Below are positions 1 to 11,152 of a stretch of DNA of 64,000 bases, one piece after another. The stretch covers positions 62,001 to 126,000 of the forward strand of contig JAYWVB010000070.1 of NCBI GenBank assembly GCA_039881045.1, in the 5' to 3' direction. The position numbers were made by a program, and so were the translations under genes. The DNA is from Chaetomium olivaceum (lineage: Eukaryota > Ascomycota > Sordariomycetes > Sordariales > Chaetomiaceae). The notes under the pieces were generated by a model. It saw only the letters and a list, made by a program, of their open reading frames with translations, was not told where the DNA came from and searched no databases. Position 1 is the stretch's first letter. Each line of letters starts with the position of its first letter.

Positions 1-1340
1 GGAAAGTGTGCTTATCCACGTCCCTGTGGCAGAAATCGAAACCGCGCGATCGGAGGGTCCGGATAAGGTTGAGAAAGGATACCGGTTTCATGTGCGGGTT
101 CTCGGGCGGATCAAAAACGTGGAGGAAGGTCTCACCACGATGGTTAACGAGTTGGACCTCATCGGTGCGCTTGAGGATCATGAGCAGGATAGAAACACGG
201 GCTCCCCACCTCGCTGCGACATGGAGCAGCGAGTTGCCATACTTGTCCACCATGTTAGCTTCCTCTTCCGAGACCCGGAAGTGGGTAAAGTCGTGGCCGT
301 CCGTCTTTTGGGCGTCGATCGCTTTGGACAACCTTTCGTGGACACATCCCGGTGGGCCAAGGCCAACATGGGAAGCGCAGCACATGCGGACCAAGGCGGC
401 GTTGAGGTCCTCGGTGGTGGGGTTGACAGTCGAATATTTGGACTTGAACAACCCGCCCATAACCGGCGTGCCGTTCCCCTTGTTCGGCTTCCGCGGTTTC
501 TCTTGGAGCATGGTCAAGAATTCCTCCCGCGTCATCTTGCTCAGCGCCGTGTTGGCGCCGGACGCATTCACATTGGCGCCTTTCGACGACGCCGAGGAAG
601 AGGAGCGTGCCAGGCTGGAGATGCCAGACGAGATACTGGAGAGAACGGAGGCCCATGATCTACGCTTAGCAGACTTTGTTGACGGTGTCGTCGAGGATGC
701 CCGGGAGGGTGACTTGTCCCGGATGTAAGTATCGGAGCAGCCGGTGCTAATGGCGTGCGGCGTTGAGCCGGCGGATTCGGACTGTTTGACCGTGGACGGG
801 CTGTCGGTACTGGGGCTGTGAGTGGCATATGTTATGGAGTGTTGTTCGATCTGGGGTTGGTCGATAGACATGCGAGTCCCTGGCACATCGAGCAAATCGT
901 GCCCAAACGGATTCCGCGGCTGTGTCTCGAGCCGCCGACGGACCTTCCGGTTCTTAATCCTCCGCTCCGCCCTCAGCGATCTCAAGAACCGGACGCGCAC
1001 CAACATGGTGGCGAGATCGCGGGGCCTCCAATCATCGATCCTGCGATCCGGGAGGAGGTTCTTCAGGTGCTTGTGCGAGTTGCGCTGCCTTTGGTCGTGT
1101 CAAATCAATCAGCAACCGTTGCGCCGACACGTGGGGGAGGGGAATTGCGCACCTTGGATCAAACGAACCATCTTTGAGGCGTTCAAGGATGCGAACCAGG
1201 GGCAAGCGTTCGCTCTGGGTGCAGACATAAAGTCGCAGCAACTTCTTCTGTTTTCCTGGCGGCCATGGCTTCTCGCGTCTCCCCCGCCGGGGAGCAGGCG
1301 GTGAAACAGCACTGCTGGTGGTGGCCACGAGTTCCATCAT
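1..1340 (-). CDS. Ankyrin-repeat protein with Clr5-like N-terminal region (3' end outside window)
   Basis: Two exons can be read on the minus strand: 1340-1153 and 1088 to the window edge, joined by a 64-nt GT-AG intron (donor at 1152, acceptor at 1089). The ATG at 1340 has an in-frame TGA two codons upstream. The N-terminal ~120 residues are basic, with the pattern KQKKLLRLYVCT...PLVRILERL and, after the intron, RNSHKHLKNLL...WRPRD. This resembles the short Clr5-like or DNA-binding-like heads of fungal ankyrin proteins. A Ser-rich linker follows, then ankyrin-type repeats (GNSLLHVAARWGA, NHRGETFLHVF) that run off the window. Function is unknown; such proteins are thought to act in protein-protein interaction or regulation. 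The frame and splice sites are directly visible, while the family of the head is inferred from the pattern. Confidence 0.75.
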
Positions 1341-4300
1341 CAGATCTCAGTCCGCCCCGGCGATGTGGAGCGCAGAGCGGCTCGTCTCGACTCGGGTCGG
1401 GTTGTGTCAAACGGTTTCGCAGCGCGGGCAACTCCTGAAGGACGTCGGCGGGTGTTGTTCGACAGGCATTTGCTATTTGTCGACGAGCGGCCATTCAAGG
1501 ACTCGTCGGGATCGTGGAATATTACGAATAGTTAGCGATGAGGTGGTGATTATTCTCGGCGACTGTGTCTGCGTGGTGGTGGCATGGTGGCATGGCTGCG
1601 GGTTGACGTGAGGCTTTCGGGAGCGGCAGCTGTTTTAAGAGGTCAGCTCCGGGGCCAAACAGTGCCCTGGTTTCACTGGTTTGGCTGGCTTCTTTTCGCG
1701 GGGGCCCTCGCCTTCCCCAATTGGTTCTAGAAGGTGTCGGCGGCCAATCGCCAGGCACCAGGCAACCCGCTCCAACCGGCTCCCACTCGTTCCTCCAACT
1801 CGCCTACCCCGGAAGCAATCCCCAGACCCTGGGTCGTAATTTCCATGCAAAAAGGATGAACAAGCCCTGGTGCGCTTGATGGTGCCCTGCCGGACCGGCG
1901 ACCTTGAGTTTCTGTCCCGTCTTGTGACGGTCCGAGCGGGTGGCCGTTGTAACGGTGTGCTGTGTTGGAAGAAAGGGTTCCAGGTTTGAACTTAAAGCAG
2001 ACTCGCAGGCCGGAGTCATCACCCGGAAAACAAAAAGTCAAGAACTGAACAACCCGGGCCTTCTCTGCATTGTCTCTGATGGTCCTTAGGCCCTTTCCGT
2101 ATTCTATCGGCGACGGGAGTGAGCAGCGCACAGTACGGAATATGCACAGATTTTGTTAGTTCGTGATTTCATGATTCCTTACACAGGAGCTGGTTCACAG
2201 CGGGAATGGGGACAACTGCCGGGGCCATTCGGGCTGTCAACCAGACACTCCCTTGCTCCCGTGCCGAACAGACCCAGCAGCAAAAGGGGAAAAGGCAAGG
2301 AGGAAGATCCTCCCCGCCTGCCCGCCAGCGGCCAGCGCCCCCGCGGAAGGTGCTGGGCGTGCTAGGGTAACCGAGAATGGTGTAAACTCGCGAGGGGAAC
2401 ATGACGGCAAGTCCGTTGCCCCCCCTTTCCAAGCTGGGGATGAAGCAAGCAGCAAGTGAGGAGGGAAAACAGTCAGGGTGGTGCTCGGCAAACCCTCGAC
2501 ACACCAGGGTCCTGCCAGCTGCCCGATGGATCTCTCATCGGGGCCATCGCGTTGAATTTATCCAATCAAAGCCAGCAAATTGCATTGCTGCGCCCCACAT
2601 TGCCTGAGCGCAACGCACCCGATCGCTTGCATTGGCCCGTTCTGCGGCTTCAACCCATTCCAATTCCTTTTTAGGCATGGGCCGACTCTCGGCAAGAGCA
2701 GCATCTTCTGGTTCTCACCACTGCAACCGAGTGCAGCTCACGTTTTGTGGACTGAAAATGACCCGCATGGGTTCCCCGGCATCAAAAACAAGTTGCAACG
2801 CTATTCGGGGATTTTCTGTTCTTTCTTTCGTTTTCTGGGCAGCCGGATCACCGCCGATTGTCCCATTTTCTCCATCATCTCGGATCCTCCCGATCGTTCT
2901 GTGCATTTGGGAAGTTCGTCTGCTTCCAGGAAATCCAGAGTTGTGGGTTTGTGGAGACAGCTGCTGCCGGCAGCCGACAGATGCCAAGCTGGATCGGCCT
3001 CGCGATGGCACCTTCTTGCCGTTCCTTCTCGGCCTGCTGCACCGGTGTATGTACTTGGTTGAAATTGTGCTTGCTTCAGTTTGAGACAAACCCGGAGTGG
3101 TTCCCCGTCCCATTGCTGCGAGAGAGACTTGAAGATTGCAAAGTTCCATTTTTACATATGTACATAACTACCTTGAGTACAGATTATTGACTGGAGCTCT
3201 GTATCTAAACAACCCCAGATCGCCTCAAGGAACGTCAACACAGATTGCCGACTTCGCACCCTACCTGGTCCTTATTCGTCGTTCTGACCACACAGGACAG
3301 ATCATCAAGTACAGATCTGTACGGAATCCAAACAATGCAGCGACAGCCTCAAACGCCACACCCCATGCGGGCGCACTCGGGTAAAAAGAACGAAGAAATG
3401 TCATTTCCACGCTAGCAACGCCGACGTCACTCGACACTTTGCAGCCACGTTCTTCTTACTGTCCGAAACTCATCCGGTAAAGAACTCCTGCAAGCCACTT
3501 TTTTGCCACTCGGCTTTCGTTCCGAAACAGCAACCCCCCGAAACATTTGGTACATGTACGTAACACAACATCTTGGTTGAACCAGACAGACGGTAATGTC
3601 TACACGGAGCCGACACTAATATTGGGTGATAGGCCCATAATTGATCGTTGATGGTTGGCGTTGATCGACGTTGATGGTTCATGTTGACGATCAACGTTAA
3701 CGACACTTGAAGGCCTCGCCATTCGTCAAACCAACACGAACGGGCGACCAGTTTCCGGTTTGGGCTGGTGGGGTCTCGTTACGCCCGGTTGGGCTGAAGT
3801 CTGTTGTGTGTTTATCTCAGCTGGGTGGTTCCAGCATGACGCATCTCGTCTTGAGTAAAAACCCCCGACAGCTGTACCCTGTCTTCAGATACGAGGCCGA
3901 TTCCACACCATACGGCAAAGGGGATCGCATTCGCACGCGACCATGGCCAGAGCAAGCATGCTCCATGTGAAACTCGCCGGATACGGCGCGACTCGGGAGC
4001 ATTGACTCGCGCGCCGTCAGAGCCACGTCAACTGCCTCAAAAGCTTGCACGGAAAACCCCAAAATTCAGTGAGACTTTGCGCATGAGACAGTACTGGCAT
4101 GAGGCCAGGCCTTATCCCTGTGTCGACCTTGGCCAGGTTCTGTCATGCAACGATTGATCAAGGCGCAGGTACGGCTACCAGGGCTGGAACGCTGCGGCAG
4201 TGGAGATGTCTGGCTTTTCTCGCATGGCGATGGTGGAGTCGCAACGCTTCATGCCGGACCGCCGGGACACAGATCTCGTATTGAGTCTGGCCCGTTTCCT

Positions 4301-4452
4301 TGATAAAGCTTGTTCGCAGACTTTATGCCGGTCTTCTTCTCCTGGTCTTGTCGCAATCACACTCGCTTCTTGTCGCTCGCTCATCGTCAAACCAGACATC
4401 ACACTCGTTAATATCAAACCTGGCTCAAGCCCCCTAAACAATAACCGCCAAA
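1341..4452. other. Intergenic region without a supported gene
   Basis: About 3.1 kb with only short, incoherent open frames on both strands. The 70 bases before 4453 are C/T-rich, ending in CAATAACCGCCAAA before the ATG, as expected for the promoter and leader of the next gene. Around 3645-3705 there are several inverted and direct copies of GTTGATCG/CGATCAAC-like words. Nothing else was recognised. Confidence 0.6.
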
Positions 4453-5127
4453 ATGCGTGCCCAATTCGCCACCCTCCTGGCCCTCGCCGCCCCTCTCTAC
4501 GCCATCAAGATCACCTCTCCCTCCAAGAATGATGTGGTTGACCCCTCCAAGGGCGTCACTGTCAAGTGGTCCAGCGTCAACACCGACCCGTCCAAGGCCC
4601 ACCTCGTGCTAGTCAACATGGCCTCCGGCCACACCCCCTTCAGCAAGGACCTGGGCGAAATCGACCTGTCCGCCGGCAGCTTCGAGGTCTCTGAGAAGGA
4701 CGTGCCCTCCGATGAGGGTTACCAGTTCAACTTCGAGAGCACCGAGACCCAGAACACGGGCATCCTCGCCCAGTCTGAGCAGTTCGAGGTCAAGTCATCG
4801 GCCTCGGACAATGACGAGGACGACGAGAAGTCATCCTCTGCCGCCTCCTCCGCCACCACGGTTTCGGTTTTCTCATCATCTGCGGCCCTGACCACCACCG
4901 TCAAGACCCTGACCCAGACCTTCACCAGCACCGGCTCCGACACCACCGTCACCTCGACTGCCACCACCCTGACCACCTCTACCGGCACTCCCGCCGGCAA
5001 CACTGGCACCCAGACCGAGACGGCCACCTCCAGCACCAGCGACGGCGCTGCCGCCCCAACCGGCATGGTCGTCCAGGGTGGCAGCCTGCTTGCCCTGGTT
5101 GCTGGTGTCGCCGCCATTCTTGCTTAG
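4453..5127 (+). CDS. GPI-anchored Ser/Thr-rich cell-wall protein, Kre9/KNH N-terminal domain
   Basis: Single-exon gene of 224 residues. It starts with a signal peptide (about residues 1-17, hydrophobic LLALAAPLYA). A Kre9/Knh1-like domain of the Ser-Thr-rich GPI-anchored membrane family follows (about 18-115: IKITSPSKNDVVDPSKGV, VKWSSV, a TGILAQSEQFEV end). Residues ~118-200 are an acidic then Ser/Thr-rich stalk, probably O-mannosylated. The C-terminus is a hydrophobic tail (SLLALVAGVAAILA) typical of a GPI-attachment signal. The expected location is the plasma membrane or cell wall; members of the family are linked to wall glucan assembly. Domain and signal features are visible, and the exact role is unknown. 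Confidence 0.9.
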   Translation: MRAQFATLLALAAPLYAIKITSPSKNDVVDPSKGVTVKWSSVNTDPSKAHLVLVNMASGHTPFSKDLGEIDLSAGSFEVSEKDVPSDEGYQFNFESTETQNTGILAQSEQFEVKSSASDNDEDDEKSSSAASSATTVSVFSSSAALTTTVKTLTQTFTSTGSDTTVTSTATTLTTSTGTPAGNTGTQTETATSSTSDGAAAPTGMVVQGGSLLALVAGVAAILA

Positions 5128-6268
5128 ATTATGTTGTCAAACTGGGTGGTGTAGGATATCAAAGTAATTACAGGAAGGCGGGGTTCAGAGACCCTGGCGG
5201 GCGGTAATATTGGACGTTGCATTCACGTCACGGCGATAGAGGAACGGATGGATAGATGCGGATAGAAAAAAAGAGGTTTATGTTGATAATAAAACGCCTC
5301 TTCTCCATCATCGTCGAGAACCGTCCTGACAGCTTGAAAGTGAAACGATACCTACGTGATATTGTATGTACCACCTACCAACATCATTCATCTGTCTTGG
5401 CCGTTACCGTGGCCATAGTCGTGGTCGTTTAACCCTCAGGGGGGTTATTGCATGTTTACAGTGCGCGGATCACATACCACATTCATCAGGTACCTCCATG
5501 TGTGCCGGCAACCACAACTCGGCACCCATCTCTGAACCATTCTGTTCCGATTATTCTTAGTTCCGGCTACCAAGCCACTAACCACGGGCCCGAAACCCCG
5601 AGAACCGAAGCAAACATGATCGGCCAGCTATCAAGCATCTTCCCAGACGGGAAAACCCCCGATAAATATCGGGCCATACCTCATTTGAGAACCAACGGCC
5701 CCCCGTCCTTCTTATTCTTGGCCTGGCCGCATCCAGTTCACTAGTCGTTTGTTTGTCTCCAACGCAATTTGGTGCACGACGATGGTTGGTTGGCCCGATA
5801 GTTGTACCCCCATGTCTCGGTCTCTCCGGAGTCACAGGGGTATGGTGTTGTGGCGGGCAAGTCCGGACCGCGCTCCGTCGCGCTACCAAACCAACTACCT
5901 AACATGGCCAGGCTATGGACTCAGTTGGTGGTGGTTCGCGTAATAGAATATCAGTTCTGGGTCTGATTGTGGTTATACTCGAGGTTCATAGACGTGTTAG
6001 ATACATCATGTGGTAATGGAAGGCTTACCAGATACCCTCGACATTGATGGCTCTCACACACAGTTGCTCCTTGGAACATGAGGTCAAGTCAATCTATACA
6101 CTGTTCACAATACAGTTTAGGTTTCGTGTTGAAAAGAAAGAAATTACGTCTCATTTTATCTATCCTAATCCCTTGGGACAATTTCGAATACGGCCGTAGG
6201 TTAACGGTACAAGAAAAGATGAAGCCACTACGGTTCAAAGCTATCCATTTCGACTCAAGTGATAACCA
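5128..6268. other. Intergenic region between convergent genes
   Basis: Holds the 3' region of the GPI-protein gene, including an AATAAA hexamer near 5288, and the 3' region of the minus-strand gene that ends at 6269. No coherent reading frame or repeat was recognised. Confidence 0.6.
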
Positions 6269-7042
6269 TCAATCAACTTTGACTTTAACACCCAAACACT
6301 CAGTATCTGTGTTAGCCTTGCCAATAACTCCCGTCTCAACAACCACAGGCAACCTCCTCCCCGAGACAGACACACGCGGCTGGACACCCGGCTTAACCCC
6401 AATCCTCTCGGGGGCAGCGCAGATCTCAGCATCCCCAAATCCCTCATATACCTCCTCCTCCTCTTTAGCAGCCCAATAATCACTCCCCATCTCCCAAGCC
6501 TGCCTCCGATATAACGTGCTCCCTGTCGGATGCAACATTTGCAGCGGCCAGCTCTCGCGGGGCGTCACGTCCTGCACGTCCCACTCGCTCGAGCCGTTGG
6601 TGCTGGTCACGTCAAACGCCGACACCCATTCCCACTCGTCCTCGTCGCCCGCGGTCACCACGGACTTGGCGCTGCTGTCGTCGTCGGTAGTGGGTGCTGT
6701 TGTGGGATACCAGATGGGATCCCAGAAGGGGTCTGAGTTGTCGGCGAATGTGGCGGGGGAGATGGCCAGCCGCGCGGCGTCCGGGTCAAAGGTGCTGAAA
6801 AGGTGGTCGGTCCCTGATGAAGAAGGGGGATGGGTAAGGTCGAGGGAGTCGAGGGCGTAGTTGGCCAGAGCGAATTGTGCTTCGAAGGGGTTGATTTCGG
6901 TGGCTAGGGATTCGGCGGCAGAGTGGAATGAGGTTGGGGAGCTGGGAGGCGCGGCAAAGGGATTGGATCCGGACGGCGTGGAAAAGGAGTCGCTGAGCGA
7001 GTTGTCGTCGTCGAAGAGGCAATACAGTTTTCGGCTATCCAT
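6269..7042 (-). CDS. Hypothetical acidic Ser/Pro/Asp-rich protein
   Basis: Single open frame of 257 codons with a normal ATG (MDSRKLYCLFDDD). The product is acidic and rich in Ser, Pro, Thr, Asp and Trp. It has no signal peptide, membrane segment or domain that I recognise. The first half is low in order (DDDNSLSDSF, PPSSSGTDH). The middle holds W-rich acidic pieces (FWDPIWYPTT, DEWEWVSAFDV), and the C-terminal third contains an EEEEVYEGFGD stretch. The codon choice and length suggest a real, probably lineage-specific protein. Transactivation-like acidic and aromatic character is noted, but no function is claimed. Confidence 0.6.
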   Translation of the reverse strand: MDSRKLYCLFDDDNSLSDSFSTPSGSNPFAAPPSSPTSFHSAAESLATEINPFEAQFALANYALDSLDLTHPPSSSGTDHLFSTFDPDAARLAISPATFADNSDPFWDPIWYPTTAPTTDDDSSAKSVVTAGDEDEWEWVSAFDVTSTNGSSEWDVQDVTPRESWPLQMLHPTGSTLYRRQAWEMGSDYWAAKEEEEVYEGFGDAEICAAPERIGVKPGVQPRVSVSGRRLPVVVETGVIGKANTDTECLGVKVKVD

Positions 7043-7543
7043 CTTTGCGGCGAGTTCCCGTAGGGAATGCTAGATTGAAGTGAAGGGGTGTTGTGCGGTG
7101 GCTGCACTTCACGTAACCGATCTTGAACCATGCTGACGAGGAATCTGTTATATACTATGTGTGAGTCGTGGCGCAAAAATGACACAATGTCATTGTTGGC
7201 TGTTCGAACAATCGCCGTCTGCTTCTTGTTTTAATAAAGCAACATGGTCAAGAATGCCAACCCGGGGTATGTGATTCTAGCGATACAAAGGGCGTTATGA
7301 TTGTCAGCCTCCTAACCTAAGGTACGTTCAACGGCTTTGGGGTATACGTCAGTTGGGGTATCTCAGGCGAGTGTAAACGGGAAGATGATATAGCTCCGGA
7401 GATATTAGTAAATTAGCTGCTATCATTACACCGTTCATCATGGCAGTCTTCATACCACACATTCTAAAGTCTACTTGCCTTGCCCACTCCATTATTGATT
7501 ACGCCCACAATAATTGCTCGGGCCACTCCTCCGCCCCTGACTC
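7043..7543. other. Intergenic region, promoter of 6269 gene and 3' end of DUF2235 gene
   Basis: The part next to 7042 should carry the promoter and leader of the acidic protein gene. The part next to 7544 is downstream of the DUF2235 gene. No other feature was seen. Confidence 0.5.
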
Positions 7544-9870
7544 CTACCCCTGAAGCCCTCGCTGCCCAAACTTCCACACGTCCACCTCCCCAATCATCAG
7601 TTTCAGGAGATACCTCTCCCAGTATCCCACCAAAGGTTCCTCGGGGAGCGCCAACATCTGCGGCACCCGCGTCTGCCCCCTCCACCTTCCTTCCGTCCAC
7701 ACCCACCGCCACAAATGATCCTCCTCTCCAACAGGATACATCACATCCAGGGGATACTCCCACACACCGGAGCCCCATCCTCAGCACGGCCCAATCTGAC
7801 CTCTCTCGGCCCCATCTGCAGCCCAACCCTAACCGCCCTATCCTCCTCCTCGCCCAACGCGCCGCCCCTCTCCAACCGCCACGCCCCCTTCCCCTTCTTC
7901 CCATTCCCACCGTTATTAGCAACAACCCCATCCCCCCGGCCCGTCAGCGCCTCACACCCCCAAACGCCCGCCTCATCCAGCCCCAGCCCGCCACAAACCA
8001 CCCGCACCCGCACGCACGCATGCACCCGCTCCGCCGTGCCCACCAGCGGCTCCGCCGTGTCCTCGTTGGTCGTCTCGTCCACGCGCAGCACGCGGCCGGG
8101 CCGCCGCACCGTCTTGCCCGCGAGCGTGGTCAGGCTGCTGGTCGGCGCGCGGATGGCGCCCAGGGACCAGGGCCGCGCCCCCTGTCGGAGGAGGTGCTGC
8201 GGGTTGGTGGTGGCGGGGGAGGTGCTCGTGTGCAGCGGGCTGAAGCAGCTGAGCGGGTGGCTGGGCCCCGTGCGCAGGGTGCATTCTTGGCTGTCGCGGG
8301 TGGAGGGGAGGGGAGCGGTGGCGGGGGTTGCTTGGTGTCCGGGTTGGGGTTGGGCGCGGTGAAGACGGGGTCGCGAGCCCAGGGGAGGGGGCCGTTGGTG
8401 GTGGTGGTGGTGGTGGTGGTGGTGGGTTTGGGTTTGGGTGGTTTGGGGGAGGTGGTCGGGGTGCGTTTGTGGCCGCGGAGGAGCTTGCTCAAGGAGCGTT
8501 TGAGGGAGTCGACGGGGATTTTGGGGATGGGGGGTAGGAAGGGCCGGCCGTTGCCGCTGCCGCCGGGAGCGTAGGGAAAGGGGTGGGCGGCGGAGAAGCG
8601 GAGAGTGTCGTGGAAGAGGGCGGTTAGGCGGGGGAAGTTGAACTCGAGACCGAGGGTTGAGAGCTGGTCGCACATCCCTGGGGAGAAATATAATTAGGGG
8701 GCCATGGTCTGGGAAAGGGGAACAGGCTAGGGAACCTACAAGCCAGAGTGATGTCGGATATCTGTTGGTCGTGCCAGCCACCACCGACGTTACCGTGGTT
8801 TCCCGGAAACCAGACCTGCTTGAGATTGGTGGCGCTCCCGGGGAGCCGCTCCCACAAGGACGGCCGGAAGGCGTAGCGCGGTTCGTCGAGGGCGAGCGCC
8901 TGGAACGCGTTCTCCACCTTGTTGGATATTTGCGTGTTGGTGAAGGTCCACGTGCAGGATGTGTTAGTTTTGAACTCTAAACATCTCGGGGGTAGGGGCA
9001 CTTATTGGTCGGCGGATCCGCGAACGCCTATTACAGGGGCGGGCGGTATCCCGAGGGTGCCCACCGTATCCCAGACGGCCAGGGCCTTGATCCTGATCTC
9101 GGTCACGCCATCATGGTACGTATCGCGCGTGTATTTCATCTGCGCTGGCTTAGCATGTGCGTGCTTCTTCCCAGCGCGGGAAACCTACCTCTCTCAAACC
9201 CTGCTTGTATTTGCGCATACGGGCATTCTCCCACTCGATCTTGGCTTGGCCGTGCGAGCCATCATATTTGGGCAGCCCGGGAACAACGTAATAGTCGGCG
9301 TCGCGGCCCGTGTTTGCCATGTTCTCGTAGTCGTCAAATATGGCATAAAAGTGATCAAGGCCCTCAGGGGTAAGCAGACCGATGGAGGCAATGAGATCGG
9401 CGACAGAGCGGGCGGTAAACGCGCCGCGCGAGAATCCTATCAATATAATGGCATCACCGTCGACGTAGTTGGCGCATATAAAGTTGTACACCTCGCGGAT
9501 ATCCTGCACGTGTTAGGCGTTATTCTGGGTAAAACGCATGAGGGGGGGCAACGCACCTGGTCGAGACCCATCCCGAACGCACCGCCCATAAAGCGGTCGA
9601 TAGGGTTGGCGGTACCGACGCCCGGGAAGTAGTTGATGACTTGATGTGTGCCATCGCTGCAAGTCCGACGAAAAACGCGCGAAATACGGGTGACGTTGGA
9701 CGGTGGTTCACTTCTCTCGTTAGTGGGGGGATTAGCTTGAGCTGCAGGAAAACCGCTCACCCTTTTGAGCCTAAAGAGTCCATCCACGTCCCATCGCAGC
9801 ACAAAACAAGACGTTTTGGCGGACCAGGTCGGGGCATATGGGGGTGCTCGGGGTCTAGAGGGGTTGCCAT
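7544..9870 (-). CDS. DUF2235 (Tle1-like alpha/beta hydrolase) protein with two frame breaks
   Basis: Six exons fit GT-AG rules: 9870-9771, 9713-9557, 9504-9189, 9139-9035, 8974-8740 and 8677-7544. Family motifs appear in order: KRLVLCCDGTW, SNVTRISRVF, the nucleophile elbow GFSRGAFTAR (GxSxG Ser), ALAVWDTVGTLGIP (Asp), AFQALALDEPR, WFPGNHGNVGGGW (His), and ITLAWM across the last intron. The fold is that of the type VI lipase effector Tle1 catalytic domain, which is common in fungi; a hydrolase role is inferred and the substrate is unknown. In the last exon the conserved frame shifts by one base near 8270-8340 and again near 7765-7800. No usable intron explains this, so either two single-base deletions or consensus errors are present. 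A Thr repeat from a (GGT)n tract lies at 8398-8424. With two added bases the coding length is a multiple of three. Confidence 0.8.
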
Positions 9871-11152
9871 CGTCAAGGCTTGAGTGTGTAATTTTGGGTT
9901 CCTCAGTTTTCGTTGTCTCTTTGTTCGTAAAATAAAACAAAACACAAACGATGGAAACAATGAGATTTACAAGTGAGGGCTGTTGATCTTAAATGGAGTA
10001 CATGAGGCCTCGTCGCTGCCTCGTTGGCCGCCTCATGACCGCCCTTCTGCATGTGGTCAGCGGTAAACTCGGTGCCAGCACCATTTCGGTCTGCCTATCA
10101 CTCAGGGCTGAGATGAGAGGCTGGAGGGATCAACAACACGTCACGCTAGGGGCACATTGGGCTTAGGCAGTGGGCTTCAGCTCTTGGCGAGCCAAGCCAA
10201 AGAAAATATCGAAAATCGAGAGCCAAGGGGATGGCATCGTGGCGGCCGGAGCCAGGCACGTCAGGCAGTCTGTGCTGTGCTGAAGCAGTGTGACGGCCAA
10301 TAAGGGAGGGCCGGGTGACAACAGGGTTACATTCGGGAGGAGACACAAAATGTTTATTGGGAAAGTCGTACAGAGATCCCCATGGGGACTTCGCCCTGCT
10401 CAGATTGATTGTCAGGACAAGCAGTCAGCGGACTGAGCCCTTATTTGACCACCATCCAAATCCTGCCGAAGGTGAAAGGTGGTCATTCTCTTGCTTGAAA
10501 TATCCGACATGCCCCAACCTCAAGCACCGCATGATGTTTTTTTATTCATAGAATCTGGCTCTAGCTCGAAACCTCGGACTTGCTGTGGCTCAACTCACTG
10601 CTGCTCCACGTTGACGGTAGTACGAACACCGTACGTGAGGCATTATGTTAACAACAGTATGGTGAGGGCGTTCACGTGGCCTTTATAATTTCAACATGAA
10701 GCGAGTTATCAAAGCTAAGACTGACTCAACTGTTCTGCCTGCTGGATATACCAGAGCGCTAGAGGTGCTGACATTCTGAAGAGGAACCTGCTAAGGTGAG
10801 GTATACGGATAGATGACCTTAGCCAACAACCTTGGCGTTGAAGTCACTGCATCGTCAGATCATGGATAATAGGAAATAAAAGTCAAGGTTGCTTCTTCTC
10901 CGCTCTTACAGCTTCCAAGCCCTAGCGCGAAGCCCCCGCACCGGAACGCAACCGGACGTACATTAGTGACCGGAACGGAGCTGCCCGGGGGATGAAACAC
11001 AGCTGGCGTTCCGGGATATCCTTATCCGACAACGCCACTTCACATGTCTGAGTAGGCACGATGGTTATAAGCGCCAGCCTGACCACTTTCACCTCTGTAC
11101 AAGTAAAATAACCCCATTTAGTTTTTGTAACATCCCAGTCTGCAAAAACAAC
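9871..11152. promoter_or_regulatory. Divergent intergenic region between DUF2235 and aldo-keto reductase genes
   Basis: 1.28 kb separating two genes transcribed away from each other, so it must hold both promoters. No gene-like frame is present. The last 60 bases before 11153 are A/C-rich (AAGTAAAATAACCCC, CTGCAAAAACAAC), like fungal leaders. No specific transcription-factor site was identified with confidence. Confidence 0.5.

Noticed and set aside
7770..7800. A 22-base GTCAGA...CTGAG intron in the DUF2235 gene
   Set aside because: Far below the intron sizes seen elsewhere in the window (at least about 46 nt).
7480..8574. Plus-strand open frame of 364 codons
   Set aside because: It is antisense to the DUF2235 gene, extremely Pro/Arg/Gly-rich, and explained by the G/C-rich codon pattern of the opposite strand.
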